64,000 nt of DNA. Origin: Laccaria trichodermophora. Taxonomy: Eukaryota > Basidiomycota > Agaricomycetes > Agaricales > Hydnangiaceae. The notes under the pieces were generated by a model. The model saw only the letters and a program-made list of their open reading frames with translations, had not been told where the DNA came from and did no database searches. Within the stretch, counting starts at the first letter, position 1. Each line of letters starts with the position of its first letter. Made by a program: the position numbers and the translations under genes. This document shows positions 32,821 to 43,287 of this stretch, one piece after another. Where the stretch lies: assembly GCA_018417955.1 (NCBI GenBank), contig JACTVC010000054.1, positions 1 through 64,000 of the forward strand, written 5' to 3'.

Positions 32821-34936
32821 CTACCACCCAAACACCCTATTCCGAAAAAAAGGCGTCAGCCAGAACAAAAAAAGAAAAAAAAGAACAACCCACTCTTCAT
32901 GAACCTCAATCCCCCCAACCTGATCCCTCCTCGTGGGCTCAACACTCCCAACAGCCTTAACAACATCATCCGCAAGCTCCACAGGCCCACAAACACCCAC
33001 CACAAGCCCCATAATCCTCTCTTTATCCTTAATCCCAGACCCCAAGCTAACAGCACGACATAACGTCGAATCAATCACCTTCGCAATTCTTGGCCGACCA
33101 GGAGCAAGTGATATGCCCGGGTGATAAAAGTCAGGCGGGAACGGGAACTTACCCACCGCTGCGCGGGTGTAATATACCGATATATGTAGAGGCGTGAAGA
33201 CGCTTTGTTGGACTAGGGTCGTGAATGTGGGGAGCAGGGGAACGAGGGACGCAGGATCTTGGACTACCCAGATGAGTTCGATGATTTTGAGCCTGCTTTG
33301 GCCTTTTAGGTCTTTCTGGACGAGGTCTTGCACTGCTGAGAGGGCGAATGTGATTCCGCTACCTCCCACCACGAACACTGCTCCTGAGAAGCTCGCGAAA
33401 ATCGTGTGTCCAGGCCCACCTAAAGAGAGAGACAAATTCAGTCCGGTCACACACAATACGCGGCATCAACTCACCGTACGGCCCCTCAATCATAACCTTG
33501 ATATCCCTACCCACTCCTCCCTCAGTATACCCACCCTCTTTCGCAATTTCATAAAGCTTCTTTGTCCACGACCCCGTCTTCTTACACATCAACACGAGGC
33601 CTTCCTGGCCTCCACTCATACTCGCAATGGTGAACGGATGGATCTCGGTCCACCCCCACCACCCCATCCCCATGGAAAGCACGCGCAGTCGGACGTGCTG
33701 CCCCGCACGCCAGCCCGCGTTGATGCCGTGCACCTCAACGCGCGTGAGATCCATTTGAGATATGGGGCGGATCGTGGCGGTGTGTATCCGCGATTTGACG
33801 AGTCGGAAGAGGAGGTCAAAGCCCATGATTCCCGCACAGGTAAAGACGTAAGGTGCCATGGCTACTTTGTGGAGGTAAGCCTGTTTACGCGAGTTAAGAG
33901 AGTTTGTTGCCTTTTGGAGAGAAAGGAAGGCTTACTGCGGGAAGGACGAGAATGAATCCTATGATGTGAGTGACGAGAAAGACGTTGTAGGCTTTTTGTC
34001 TCCAAAAGGACGTTGAGAAAAAGAAGATCAGGTCGACGCAAACGAGGGTGATTAAGCCCCATATGCTGGCAGGACGACGGATATTTTGCTGGAAAGTACC
34101 CGTAAGAGACCACACGTAAACTGGAGGGTGATCAATTTATGCTTCATGAAAGTATAAGATACTAACAATAATGGATGCTGTGGATGTTTGCAGCCAGCAC
34201 AATCAACCTCCCTGCAAACCTGTGCAGAAAGTTAAGCTTTTGAAATAGTCAATCCATAGTCCTTGTCGCACAAGCAAAGGAAACTGACCTTCTCATACCC
34301 CAAGCCCATTGACCAGCCCAGAAGATTATTCTTCTGGGAAAGGGCAAAAATGAAGGGGAGTTGTGCAATAGCAACCCAGCCAGTGCGGTCTGCCTCCAAA
34401 AAGAGATTCGATTTGTAAAAGGAGGCGTATATGAGGACCCAAAAGTATATCGTCATGATCAAGAACTGTGCGACCGAGTAACCTGGGACGATTCTAGCAC
34501 GAAGAGGCGCAACGAGGGGCCGTACGAAGCGCATGCACGACGCGATGTGCGTCGGATAAATCGGCACGATTTGTGCACCATGTCTATCAAGACGTTTCAT
34601 CTTGGATGAAGACCCAGACGTATGCGAGGAAGCCGACGAATGCGAGTCTTCCGACCACTGCCCCTTCAACGGCGGGGGATAGGCGTCCTTGAATCCTTGG
34701 ACGATGGTCGTGGAACGACGGTAAGGAACGTGGCGAAGGAAATGACCATTGTACCAATCCGACGAGCTGAAGAGTGCGATCGCTTGAGGTAACCTCGACA
34801 CGACGACGCACGCTAGGAGAGCGACGAGGAATAGATCGACATGATAAACGAATGTAGCGTCGTTGACGGGGTCAGGGTCCGTGATCACTGGTAGGCCGCC
34901 AGCGGCCAGATCGTTGGCATCGGTGAGGGTGGACAT
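32821..34936 (-). CDS. Ferric/cupric reductase transmembrane protein
   Basis: The start at 34936 gives an N-terminus of MSTLTDANDLAAGGLPV. Membrane segments follow: VDLFLVALLACVVVSRLPQA, GYSVAQFLIMTIYFWVLIYA, QLPFIFALSQKNNLLGWSMG, then LNFLHRFAGRLIVLAANIHS, FLVTHIIGFILVLPA and LHKVAMAPYVF. The paired histidines in LHRFAG/NIHS and VTHIIG/LHK are the bis-heme ligands. The FAD-binding part has HPFTIASM and the NADPH-binding part VFVVGGSGITFALSAVQDL and VGVCGPVELADDV. A last intron (about 32840-32896) joins GIEVHEE to the terminal VFGW, the expected FRE ending. The enzyme would reduce extracellular Fe(III)/Cu(II) for uptake at the plasma membrane. It has no N-terminal signal peptide that I can see. 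No iron permease or multicopper oxidase lies next to it. Confidence 0.92.
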
Positions 34937-35734
34937 CGTCGTCGAAGTGCAGCTCTCTCAAGGGCCTGACACCGACGCTTGTGCTCTGCGTGAGGGAATC
35001 GTGAAGGGAGAGGAAAAGAAGGGGAATGGGGTGGTTCTCGATTTTGCGCCGAGGGTGAAAATTGGTGGGTAAACGTAAAAAAAATAGTTCCGCACCTACG
35101 GCCTTCGAAGATGTAAGAGTGGGGCTTCGATATTATAAGTACCGGCATCGAGCAGGGTTAGCGTGGGCATCGTGCGTCGCTGATTGTGCGTGCTGCGCGA
35201 CGGGAACATGTTAGGCGCGAGGCAGCGGGGATGCATGATCACTAATTGCTATTTTCGGAGGTTCTATGCGGAGGATCGTCACATGATGTTCTCATGATCA
35301 CCTTTGCCGCGCTTTTGCCCGCACCCTTTTTCCAAGGAGGGGTGACTTCTAATACATGCTTGATCTGGGTTTCAAGGTCTTTACAGCGCTCCCACTGTGT
35401 ACTGAGATTCCACATTTAGATTCTCAGGGGTACAATGGACGAGGGTGTCACAAAAAAGTAACTACACCGTCCACATTGAGGTTTGAACGAAGACAAAAAA
35501 CGTGCACATCTATAGGATTATTAAATAATCAATCATTGGATCGAGTACGACAAGTTTGAGCGTCCATGCCCATTGGACGAATTTGACCATCTCGCGACCA
35601 AAGACCGGAGGCTGACCGCGTAGAAAGAGAACCATAGGACCCGGCAGCAGAAAGTCAATTTACTCCCGAGATACATCACTAAAAGTCCCAAACACACATT
35701 AGCACAACACGGTCAGAGAATACGAGAAGAGAGC
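34937..35734. other. Intergenic region between two minus-strand redox genes
   Basis: Upstream region of the ferric reductase and 3' flank of the NADH dehydrogenase. It contains a small hairpin (listed) and no gene that I can support. Confidence 0.5.
35436..35473. repeat. Short hairpin resembling the right end of the 761-bp MITE
   Basis: tggacgagggtgt ... acaccgtcca forms an imperfect stem of about 10 bp. The inner segment (gagggtgtcac..aaagtaactacac) matches about 22 of 27 bases of the subterminal part of the 761-bp MITE at 14963-14990. It may be a relic of the same element family. Confidence 0.45.
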
Positions 35735-38191
35735 CTACCGTCCAAATAGCTTGACCTTCACCCAGTCGGTACCAACGAGTGTACGATTGCGAAGGGAGAA
35801 AAGTGTGCTGAGATACGCGCTTCTCCAGAAGAGGTAGGTGGCAACGCCTCCGCTAGCGATCTGGATGAAGGTACAAATGAGCGACGGTCCAGGCTTAAAG
35901 GAAGATAAGACTCACATTTCCGTTCATGAAGGGTAAATCAGCAATCGCCTTCTCCGAGCCAATATACCTATACCACGCACACACCCATTAGCCCCTTATC
36001 AAGGGGAGGAAACAAAAACCACTCACGCCAAAGATCCCTGATGCGAATAATGGAACGGCCTCAACTTAATCTTCCCCAACTGATTCCTAACGCTCTCAAT
36101 CTCCGCTACAGCAGCCTTCTTCTCCTCTTCTCCCTTAACCTGATCAAGACTACTCTCGAGTTGATGCAACTTATTTTTGAGGTTATCCTTCTTTGCCAGG
36201 CTGCCTAGGACACGCGCGAGGTAGGCACCTTGTTGAGAAGCGACTTGGGCGGTGGGTGCGTAGGATGTGGCGGTGCAGTCGCCGATGGCGAAGATGCTGT
36301 CCTGGGCACCTTGCATTCTTAGGTAGTCTGCATGGAGAGATGGTAAGTTATATGTAAACGTAGAGGTGAAGGAGACGAACCGTCAACGACGAGACCGCGC
36401 CTGTTGGTTTGTGTTGTGGGGAGTTTAGCCATTAGGTCTTGAGTGAGCTTTCGGCCTTTGTTACCCTGTACGATCGTATCATGGCACCGTCGAGATTACA
36501 CATAGTTGACCACTTACAGCAGCCCAAACGACCATCCCACAAGGCATCTCCTGGATGCTTTTATCTGGCATCTGGAGGACCACACGTTTCTCCTTGACCT
36601 ATCACACCATATCAGATCAAGTCGCGTTGCGAAGAGACGCAGAACACTACTGACCTCTTTGACCATGGTCTTTGTCAGAATGTCGATCTTACTCTCCTTG
36701 AACGTGGATTCGGTGTAGTTGATGAGCTGTTTGCTGAAAGAGGGCAACACCGATGGGAGGGCCTCGACGAGGGTGATGCGGATTTTGCCAGCAAGTTCTG
36801 GATACCAGGATTTGAGGTCATCCTACGATTCCAATGTAAGTGCACGAAATCGACAATGTATGACAAGGTCAATCACCTCGAGGAAATCGTGTAGCTCGCC
36901 GCTAAGGTGGTAACACAAAGTCAGTATGCATGCTTAGCGGGAAACACAAGTAAAGCACCTCAGCTCGACACCAGTCGGACCACCACCAACCACAACCTAT
37001 GGTAAACAAATGAGGACGCATCACAATTCGGAGAACTTGTTAGCATACCATGTGAAGCAACCGGTCGACCTCTTCAGTCGCCTGACCAGGGAATGCGGCG
37101 GTCTCAATGCAGTCCATGAATCGCCGTTGCATCTGTAGATACCAGGTCAACATAAGCAGCATGAGTATGATGGTGAAAAGAACGGACGTTTTCAGCGTCA
37201 TGTAATTCCTTCATAAAGCACGCATTTTCTTTCACGCCCGGGATGTTGAAGGTTTGCACCTCAGCTCCTACAGCGTATACCAGGTAATCGTAAGGTATTG
37301 TAGTCGTCGAGACTTGACCTTGGATTTCCGAGTTGTCTATGTATCAAAAACACAGTTATTTTGAGCTCCTACGTCGGAACGGAGGCACCTACCAGCGAAG
37401 GTGATAGTCTTGTTGATCGGCTGGAATAACATAATTGGTGAGCTTGCCGCCGGCAGAAGAGGAAGCAGGAGACTTGCATCAATATCAGAGGCTTCGGCTT
37501 CAATCACGGAGACGGCTCGCTTTTTATGGCGAGTGACGTAACGTGTTGGTTGAATGATAGATCGCGGGTTCAGTGTGCCGACAGCAACGCTGGGCAGCAG
37601 AGGGGTGAACAGGAAGTAGTTTTTAGGGCTGATGACGACCTAACCACACGAAAGCAATGAGCTGTGAATCACGCGGTTGGTTAGGATAACACATACCACG
37701 TTGTAGTCCGCTGTGTCAAGGGTTTTGAGGAGGCTGGTTGCGCCCCAGCCGCTCCCTAGGACAACCAGCGTCTTCTTTTCGGGGTCGAACGGCATTTGTG
37801 CGCCAGGATGGCGCTCGCGCTGTGTGATATAGTAGAAAGCGCCCGTTGTACCGAGAAGAGTGATAAGAGTTGTGCGACCAAGAATTTGCAGGAAGTTCCT
37901 CCATCTTGATTGAGGTGGGGGCGGGGGTGGTGTTGAAGGTCCCTGGTAAAATTTACGGCTGGTCAGTAAGGCGGTCGGTTGGACAATGGTAGGTCATACG
38001 GAAGCTTGTGGGGCGGAGGGAGCTTCACTGGTGGCCAAAGCGCGCCGGACCAGCCGTCCTTGGGCGTATACAGGACGCGTTAGGGCTCTAGACTGAGCGA
38101 TTGACCTCGCCAAATTCGCTGATAGGAACAATGAGCTCTTGAAGGGCGTGGATCACGAAGAAAGTTAACCTCTGTTCCGTACGGCGTGCAT
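35735..38191 (-). CDS. NDE1: External alternative (type 2) NADH:ubiquinone oxidoreductase
   Basis: A mitochondrial presequence MHAVRNRANLARSIAQSRAL (start 38191, split by an intron at about 38121-38169) is rich in Arg/Ser/Ala. A proline-rich linker (PPPPPPQSRWRNFLQILG) and a membrane anchor TTLITLLGTTGAFYYITQRE follow. The first Rossmann fold KTLVVLGSGWGATSLLKTLD binds FAD and the second MVVVGGGPTGVELSGELHDF binds NADH. Other marks are NYFLFTPLLPSVAVGTLNPR, GMVVWAAGNKGRKLTQDLM, SIFAIGDCTATSYAPTAQVA, SQQGAYLARVL and the C-terminal RNRTLVGTDWVKVKLFGR, which associates with the membrane. The gene has about eleven short introns. This single-chain enzyme oxidises NADH and passes electrons to ubiquinone without pumping protons. 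No EF-hand insertion is visible. The anchor after the presequence suggests the outer face of the inner membrane (NDE), but internal location is not excluded. Confidence 0.93.
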
Positions 38192-39542
38192 GATAAGGAA
38201 AAGCAAGCAAACAAGGACGGTGGTGGTGGTTGCTGAGGGAAAAAAATGAGATAGATACGCCTGATAAGCCGTTCCAGGAGGACAGCGGCGTACGCTTGTC
38301 ACCGCTTGGTAGTTACAATTCCGATACAGTCATTGGTTCTACGAAAAGTTCAGTCTCCCACGCAACGGTTGGTCTAAATTTGGCAGATTCCAGTGGCGGT
38401 GCACCTCAAAAACCTGATATCGACTTCGGACAACCGTACTTCGCATTCCTGTGATTTTCCTCCAAAGGGCGTCCTTTCCTCCTTGTATACTCTCTTGCCT
38501 TTTCTTGCTCAAGCTCCTAAATTTCAGGGGCCAAATTTCTCGGAATTATCGATCCGGACTTGCGCGCCTTCGCTCCGATGATTGTCGCAAAAGATCTACT
38601 ATGCCCTACCAGGACCTCGGCACCCCCGCACAGTCGGCAGTCACAAAACGTCACATTTTTTGGCGGAAGAACGTGACAGATTGTGACTGCCGAAATAACA
38701 GAACTTCGTCAATTCATCGTTTTTCTGGACGGAGAAAAGCGGAATTAGGTTGGATTAGTCCCAGGAGGCTCTCTCTGAAATTTTGTGGCAAGAGGTTTGG
38801 CGGAAGGGTTCGAACTCAAAAATGTGCCGACTGAGAGGGGGTGCCGAGGTCCTGGTAGGGCATAGTACACAAAAATCTTAAATGCGCATAATTTCAGGCA
38901 CCGGTATCTTTCCACCAATCGATATCATAGTATATCCTTGGGTCAAGTGGTTCCGCCAGCGGATGAAACGATGATCCTGCAGTTGAGACTTTTCAGCATA
39001 GCTATGCTTCGGGACGTTCGCCGCCGGCCTCCCCTTTGCGAGCATTTGCCTTGGTTTCGCCGTGCTGAGCATATCGCGCTCAAACCTTGAGCGCTTGAGC
39101 TCCAAGCTTGGCTCAGTCTTTTGCTTTGTCCCCATTACGCCCTAGAATGTGTTCAGCTGAGTAAAATCCCTTTCACTGTAATTCATGTCACAATATTAAG
39201 ATATATTCTGACGACGGACTCCCAAAGAATGCCCGTGTGTCAAAGAATGAATCAAACTAATGGATGCCCCTCCAACCCAAGACCTCCCACCCTCTGTCTA
39301 TCTTCTAATCTGCCTCTCTCCATTTTCTCCTTCTTCTCTGCCTCTGTTGTCTGGTCTTACAGGCCTTCCACTCTGCGTTTGACACCTTTAGCGTGGGCTT
39401 CGCAAGCAATGGACCTAGAGGACGGAAGCCCTTTGTTGTTAATTACTCCACACTGCCTGTCGTAGTCGACTGGCCCCTTCATGCGGCTTTCACGCAGCTG
39501 CCTGACTTCATTAAGGACAAAGAACACCTGCCTCATCTTCCT
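38192..39542. other. Intergenic with one MITE and a small unassigned frame
   Basis: Contains the 267-bp MITE (listed). To its right is a minus-strand 85-codon frame (38878-39135, starting MGTKQKTEPSLELKRSRFER). It is basic and without a motif that I know, yet ends in a tidy RWRNHLTQGYTMISIGGKIP. It may be a small gene or an exon. Nothing else was recognised. Confidence 0.4.
38599..38865. mobile_element. 267-bp MITE with TA duplication
   Basis: The ends ctatgccctaccaggacctc (38599) and its inverse (ending 38865) form terminal inverted repeats of about 45 bp with a few mismatches, extending through ggcacccc and cagtcggca. TA flanks both sides (38597-38598 and 38866-38867). The interior has no coding capacity. 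The termini differ from those of the two families at 14-16 kb, so this is a third TA-target family. Confidence 0.85.
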
Positions 39543-42467
39543 TTAGCCGCGTTTCTTCACCTTGGTCTTCCCTCTCTCTTTTCTTGACCCCGCCGTGCCA
39601 CTCGACTCCTCGGTTCCACTCGACCCCTCGGTGCCGCTCGATCCCTCGGTGCCGCTCGATCCCTTAGTGCCGCTCGACCTCTCGGTGCCACTTGACCCGG
39701 CGGTGCCACTTGAAAGTTGAAGGCGGTCGTCAGCATCAACCATAACCATCTTCCCATCCGCTGCAATAACCGGCCTTCGCGGTGGGGTCGGTGGGATCGG
39801 GGTCGTCTCCACCAAAGTCGGTACCTAGGCGCCGATTGACCTCCCCCTCGCGGGTTTCTCATGCTATTATGGGGATCCTCTGAACGCCCTGAAATCATAT
39901 TTGCTAAGGCTGAAATGTCTGAGGGAAAACATGAGACGAAACAGATAGGGAAAAGATTCAGTCTCGCACCTTGCCGACAAATGGGACATGAACTAGAGTA
40001 TTCCAGCAGCCAAGGGTCTACACATTGCTGATGAAAAAAATGTTTCCCTTCGCAAGGAAGTAAACGGATGATATCCCCCCCTTCAAAGTTCTCAATACAG
40101 ATCAGGCAAGTCTCCTGACTGACTGAATCTAGAACGACGTCATCTCGGACAACCGACTTCAAGGAACCCTCGGCATCGTGCTGTCCTGTCAACGTTAATT
40201 CTGTAGGCACTGATGGAATCGTGGAACCCTCTCTCGCTTTGCTCACGGGGGGTTCCGTCACTACGTTGGGTTGCAAGCTTTCAGAACTCGCTGCGGGTCC
40301 ACATGAAACAGCCTCTGGAACTTCCTCCCTCATGCGGCCTTCCATGGCCTTTGTGGTAATGTCCTCTCTACGGCGGTCGTTGGAGTCAATTTCCTGGTTA
40401 TCGCCGTAGTTGACAGGACATCTGGGACTCTGGCGCAGAGGTATCCTTCTATATCCTTCTTTGGCTACATTTTGACACTCACCTGACAGCGACCGCATAC
40501 AAATTTGTGTTTTTCGGTGTCGAAATAACCTACACAGGGCCGATGATGCCATTCTGAGCAGGTAGAACACTGGACAGTAGGCATGGATTCGTTGTCTGTG
40601 GGAGTATTCAACCTTGGAAAACAAGAAGACAGGCATGGTACACCAACCATAGTTTCCACATGTACAGTTAAAAACTTCCGCTTCTCTAACGACTTCTTTA
40701 CAAACTGGGCATATCTCGCCTGGAGTCGGACTGGAGTGAGAAACAAGAGCACTGCGCCCGATGTCCGGGGTCAAAGTAATCTCAATTCGATTATAGCCTG
40801 GGCAGCGATGTGAAGTTCTGGCCATATAGCGGCCGCGACGACGATTCAGGATGAGTTCTGAGGATGGGAGATGGGAGCATAGGAAGTCTTGGAACTGGAG
40901 GGAAATGTCATCAAGAGTCACTCTCACTTCTGTCGCGGATTTCCAAATCAATTCTCGGCGACGTCCATCTGGCTGTCGGAGTGACGGTGAGGCATGGGCA
41001 TTTGACGAGGATGAGCTATCGTCCAACTCCCCAAAGCAATTCTCGGGAGGATCAATTAGATCTTCGTCGAACTCGTCGATATGAGCACGTTGAATTTGCT
41101 GACCTAAAATTTGTTATGATGTGATTTTTTCATGAGCAATTCATGACAAAATATTTTGTGACTCACCTCCATAGTGAGCTTTGCAAGCCTCGTCAAAAGT
41201 CTGATATAATAGTAAGTTGGATTCCCAGCTCTGGTAACACAGATAACTCACCCTTTCGCAAAGTTCGTGGAAAAGGACCAGTGCTCGATCTGCACTGGCT
41301 GATAGACTGCTTTCCTCACCTGATTGCTCGATCTGACAAAGGGCTTCCAGATCGAAGCTGATTACTACCTTTCCTCTACAGCTCATAGCGACAAAATGCT
41401 ACCAGTACCTTCAGGAAATGTTTCGTAACTGAGCGCCTTGACCAACTCACGTCTGACCCCACGGATGCAAAAGGGTATTTAAGATCTTGAAGGTAATCTA
41501 GACCTGACTAAAAAAAAGTATGTCAGTTACAGATATCAGTGTTTATAAGGACATTTGTTAGTACAGAGAGGCCGGCGACCTTGGGTGAAGTGAGAATAAC
41601 CATAAACCGCCCAAGAGAAAGCTAACGCACTGTCCGTAGTCCCAAGGTCAGACTTTGCTTGAGGTTCTTCTTAAGGGCCTGACTGAGCATCCGATCGACG
41701 GTGCCTTCGTATTCTTTCCCAGATTATGCTTGAATCGATCACATTGAGATCATGGAAGTACGAACCACCATCAAAAACAAGAAAAGACATCTTGGATTCG
41801 AAAGCAGAGACGGCTATCATATGAGGGACGTTTGAATGCCTAGTTTGAGTGGTCAGACCAAGTTATAGAGAACTATGGAAACATCATACATCACCCTCTG
41901 TTCCACCATGAACTTGGCGGCTTCCAGGCAGCGCTTCAATGAAATGGTTAGACGGAATCTTGTTCCTCGATTTGGAGCTTACCTCCCTGGCGTGACTACC
42001 TTCGTAGACCTTGATTGATACAACCTTGCCAGATTGATGATTTAGAGCAGAATACATTCGATATCCATGACCTTTGTAAATTGGTCGCTCAAGCGACAGA
42101 TCTTCGTCTTCAAGCTGCACCATTGTCAGAGAAGCAATGAAAACCAAGACCAGAACATACTGTACGCCGGCCTTGAACAATACCCTTCAAAGTTTGACTA
42201 CTACTAGGATGATCTTTACCGAAAAAAAGGCTTTGACCTGCTATAAAAGCCACAAATTTTGAAGATACGTCACTCACCTTCATCGCTTGCCCTGAGTATG
42301 TAATTGCCCTCAACATGGTTATATACTGCCCCATTGGAGACGAAGTGATGAGCGCCGGCAAAAGAACTGCAACGCGTCAGCTAGCCAAAAAGACAAGGCA
42401 AAAGCACTGCTAAAACCTGGACTGGGTATGTAGAAGATTCGGATTTGGTTCCTGGAATGTCGGACAT
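39543..42467 (-). CDS. Kinase-like / PHD / RING-H2 multidomain protein
   Basis: One gene of about ten exons, built by phase-matched joins. The N-terminal part has GAHHFVSNGAVYNHVEGNYI and a kinase-N-lobe-like segment (RPIYKGHGYRMYSALNHQSG, KVVSIKVYEGSHARE, CLEAAKFMVEQRHSNVPHMI, AVSAFESKMSFLVFDG, MLSQALKKNLKQSLTLGLRT, SGLDYLQDLKYPFASVGSD) but no catalytic HRD or DFG. Next come TFDEACKAHYG, an acidic Ser-rich stretch and RRELIWKSATEVRVTLDDIS. SHRCPGYNRIEITLTPDIGR then leads to a PHD-type finger (CTCGNYGW..VQCSTCSEWHHRPCVGYF..CGRCQ). After an acidic linker comes a RING-H2: CLICIENFEGGDIIRLLPCE, GKHFFHQQCVDPWLLEYSSS, CPICRQ. The family is common in mushrooms. A chromatin- or ubiquitin-related role is inferred from the fingers only. 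The first exon (start near 42467) and the last frame are uncertain. Confidence 0.75.
39593..39717 (-). repeat. 18-bp minisatellite at the 3' end of the RING gene
   Basis: Six to seven imperfect copies of cggtgccgctcgatccct (plus strand). One minus-strand frame reads SSGTEG repeatedly (SSGTAGSSGTERSSGTKGSS...); the frame continuous with the RING exon reads RAAPRD-like repeats. The copy number makes it a likely site of length variation. Confidence 0.85.
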
Positions 42468-42903
42468 GGCTCAAGTCAGATCTAAGATCAGAGGAGTTTT
42501 CGCTTCAAAAGCCTACAGGTTCAGCAGTGGCCACCTGCCTAGTGGTGGGTGAGAAACCGTCTTCGGATAGGTTATGTTGTATAGCCTGCTAAATATCGAC
42601 CAGTTACAAAAATTCAAGCGAAGATAACAGTTATCTTGCCTTGACCCGTATTGTTGGTCTACAATTTTCAGTTGTAGTATCGCCGTTGTTGTAAGTCTTG
42701 TCCATAAAAGGTAAACCACACGTCAGCGTAGGGGTGCAAGTCTATATGTGCTTAGCTTTTCTTGTAGTGGGGACGTAGGATAAGCTTGTCCGTCAACGGG
42801 CGTTGAAGTCTGCGGACCTGCCAGAACTCGAGTAAGTGAGCAGGTTGTGTGACCCCGAGGCAAAGCCACGATGCTCACTCGTGGCGATTGTGTGTTCAAA
42901 CAG

Positions 42904-43266
42904 TCATGTGATGTTGCCCCACCTCTCAAATGATGCACCAGTTCGCAGCCAAATTGTAAGAGCAGAAGACAGTTTCCTCCTTCTTACCAACCATGGAGAG
43001 ATCACGTCAAAAACAATCGCCTCTAGCTGTGTAGGATTGAGCGGGTCTCCAACCACCTGAAAAAGGTCTGTTTCGTTTCGTTGACGTGGCCAGAGGAGAG
43101 CCCGCTCAGTCGGAGTGAGCGTGAATAAGATAGTACACGCTGAGTTACAACGCAGATACAATTCTGATGATTTTGGACTCAAAAATAGTGAATGTAGAGC
43201 TTCGAATCGTTTCAAAAAGGAAAGTGGTCTGTTGATGTCTGTTGACGCGGACAGAGCCTGCAACAA
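42904..43266 (-). CDS. Unassigned small protein or exon
   Basis: A frame of 120 codons beginning MLQALSASTDINRPLSFLKR and ending LRTGASFERWGNIT. It has a plausible soluble composition (ELYLRCNSACTILFTLTPTE; DPLNPTQLEAIVFDVISPWL) but no recognised family. Its ATG is only 21 bp from the divergent start of the gamma-tubulin complex gene, very close for two promoters. It could be an exon of a minus-strand gene extending to about 42720 (SFERWGNIT... region) or a spurious frame. Confidence 0.3.
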   Translation of the reverse strand: MLQALSASTDINRPLSFLKRFEALHSLFLSPKSSELYLRCNSACTILFTLTPTERALLWPRQRNETDLFQVVGDPLNPTQLEAIVFDVISPWLVRRRKLSSALTIWLRTGASFERWGNIT

Positions 43267-43287
43267 ACTTAAGCGTGCAACATTACC

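Noticed and set aside
27500..34936. Secondary-metabolite or iron-uptake gene cluster around the MATE transporter and ferric reductase
   Set aside because: The neighbours are a ribosomal protein, an SPT subunit and an NADH dehydrogenase. No core synthase, permease or multicopper oxidase is present.
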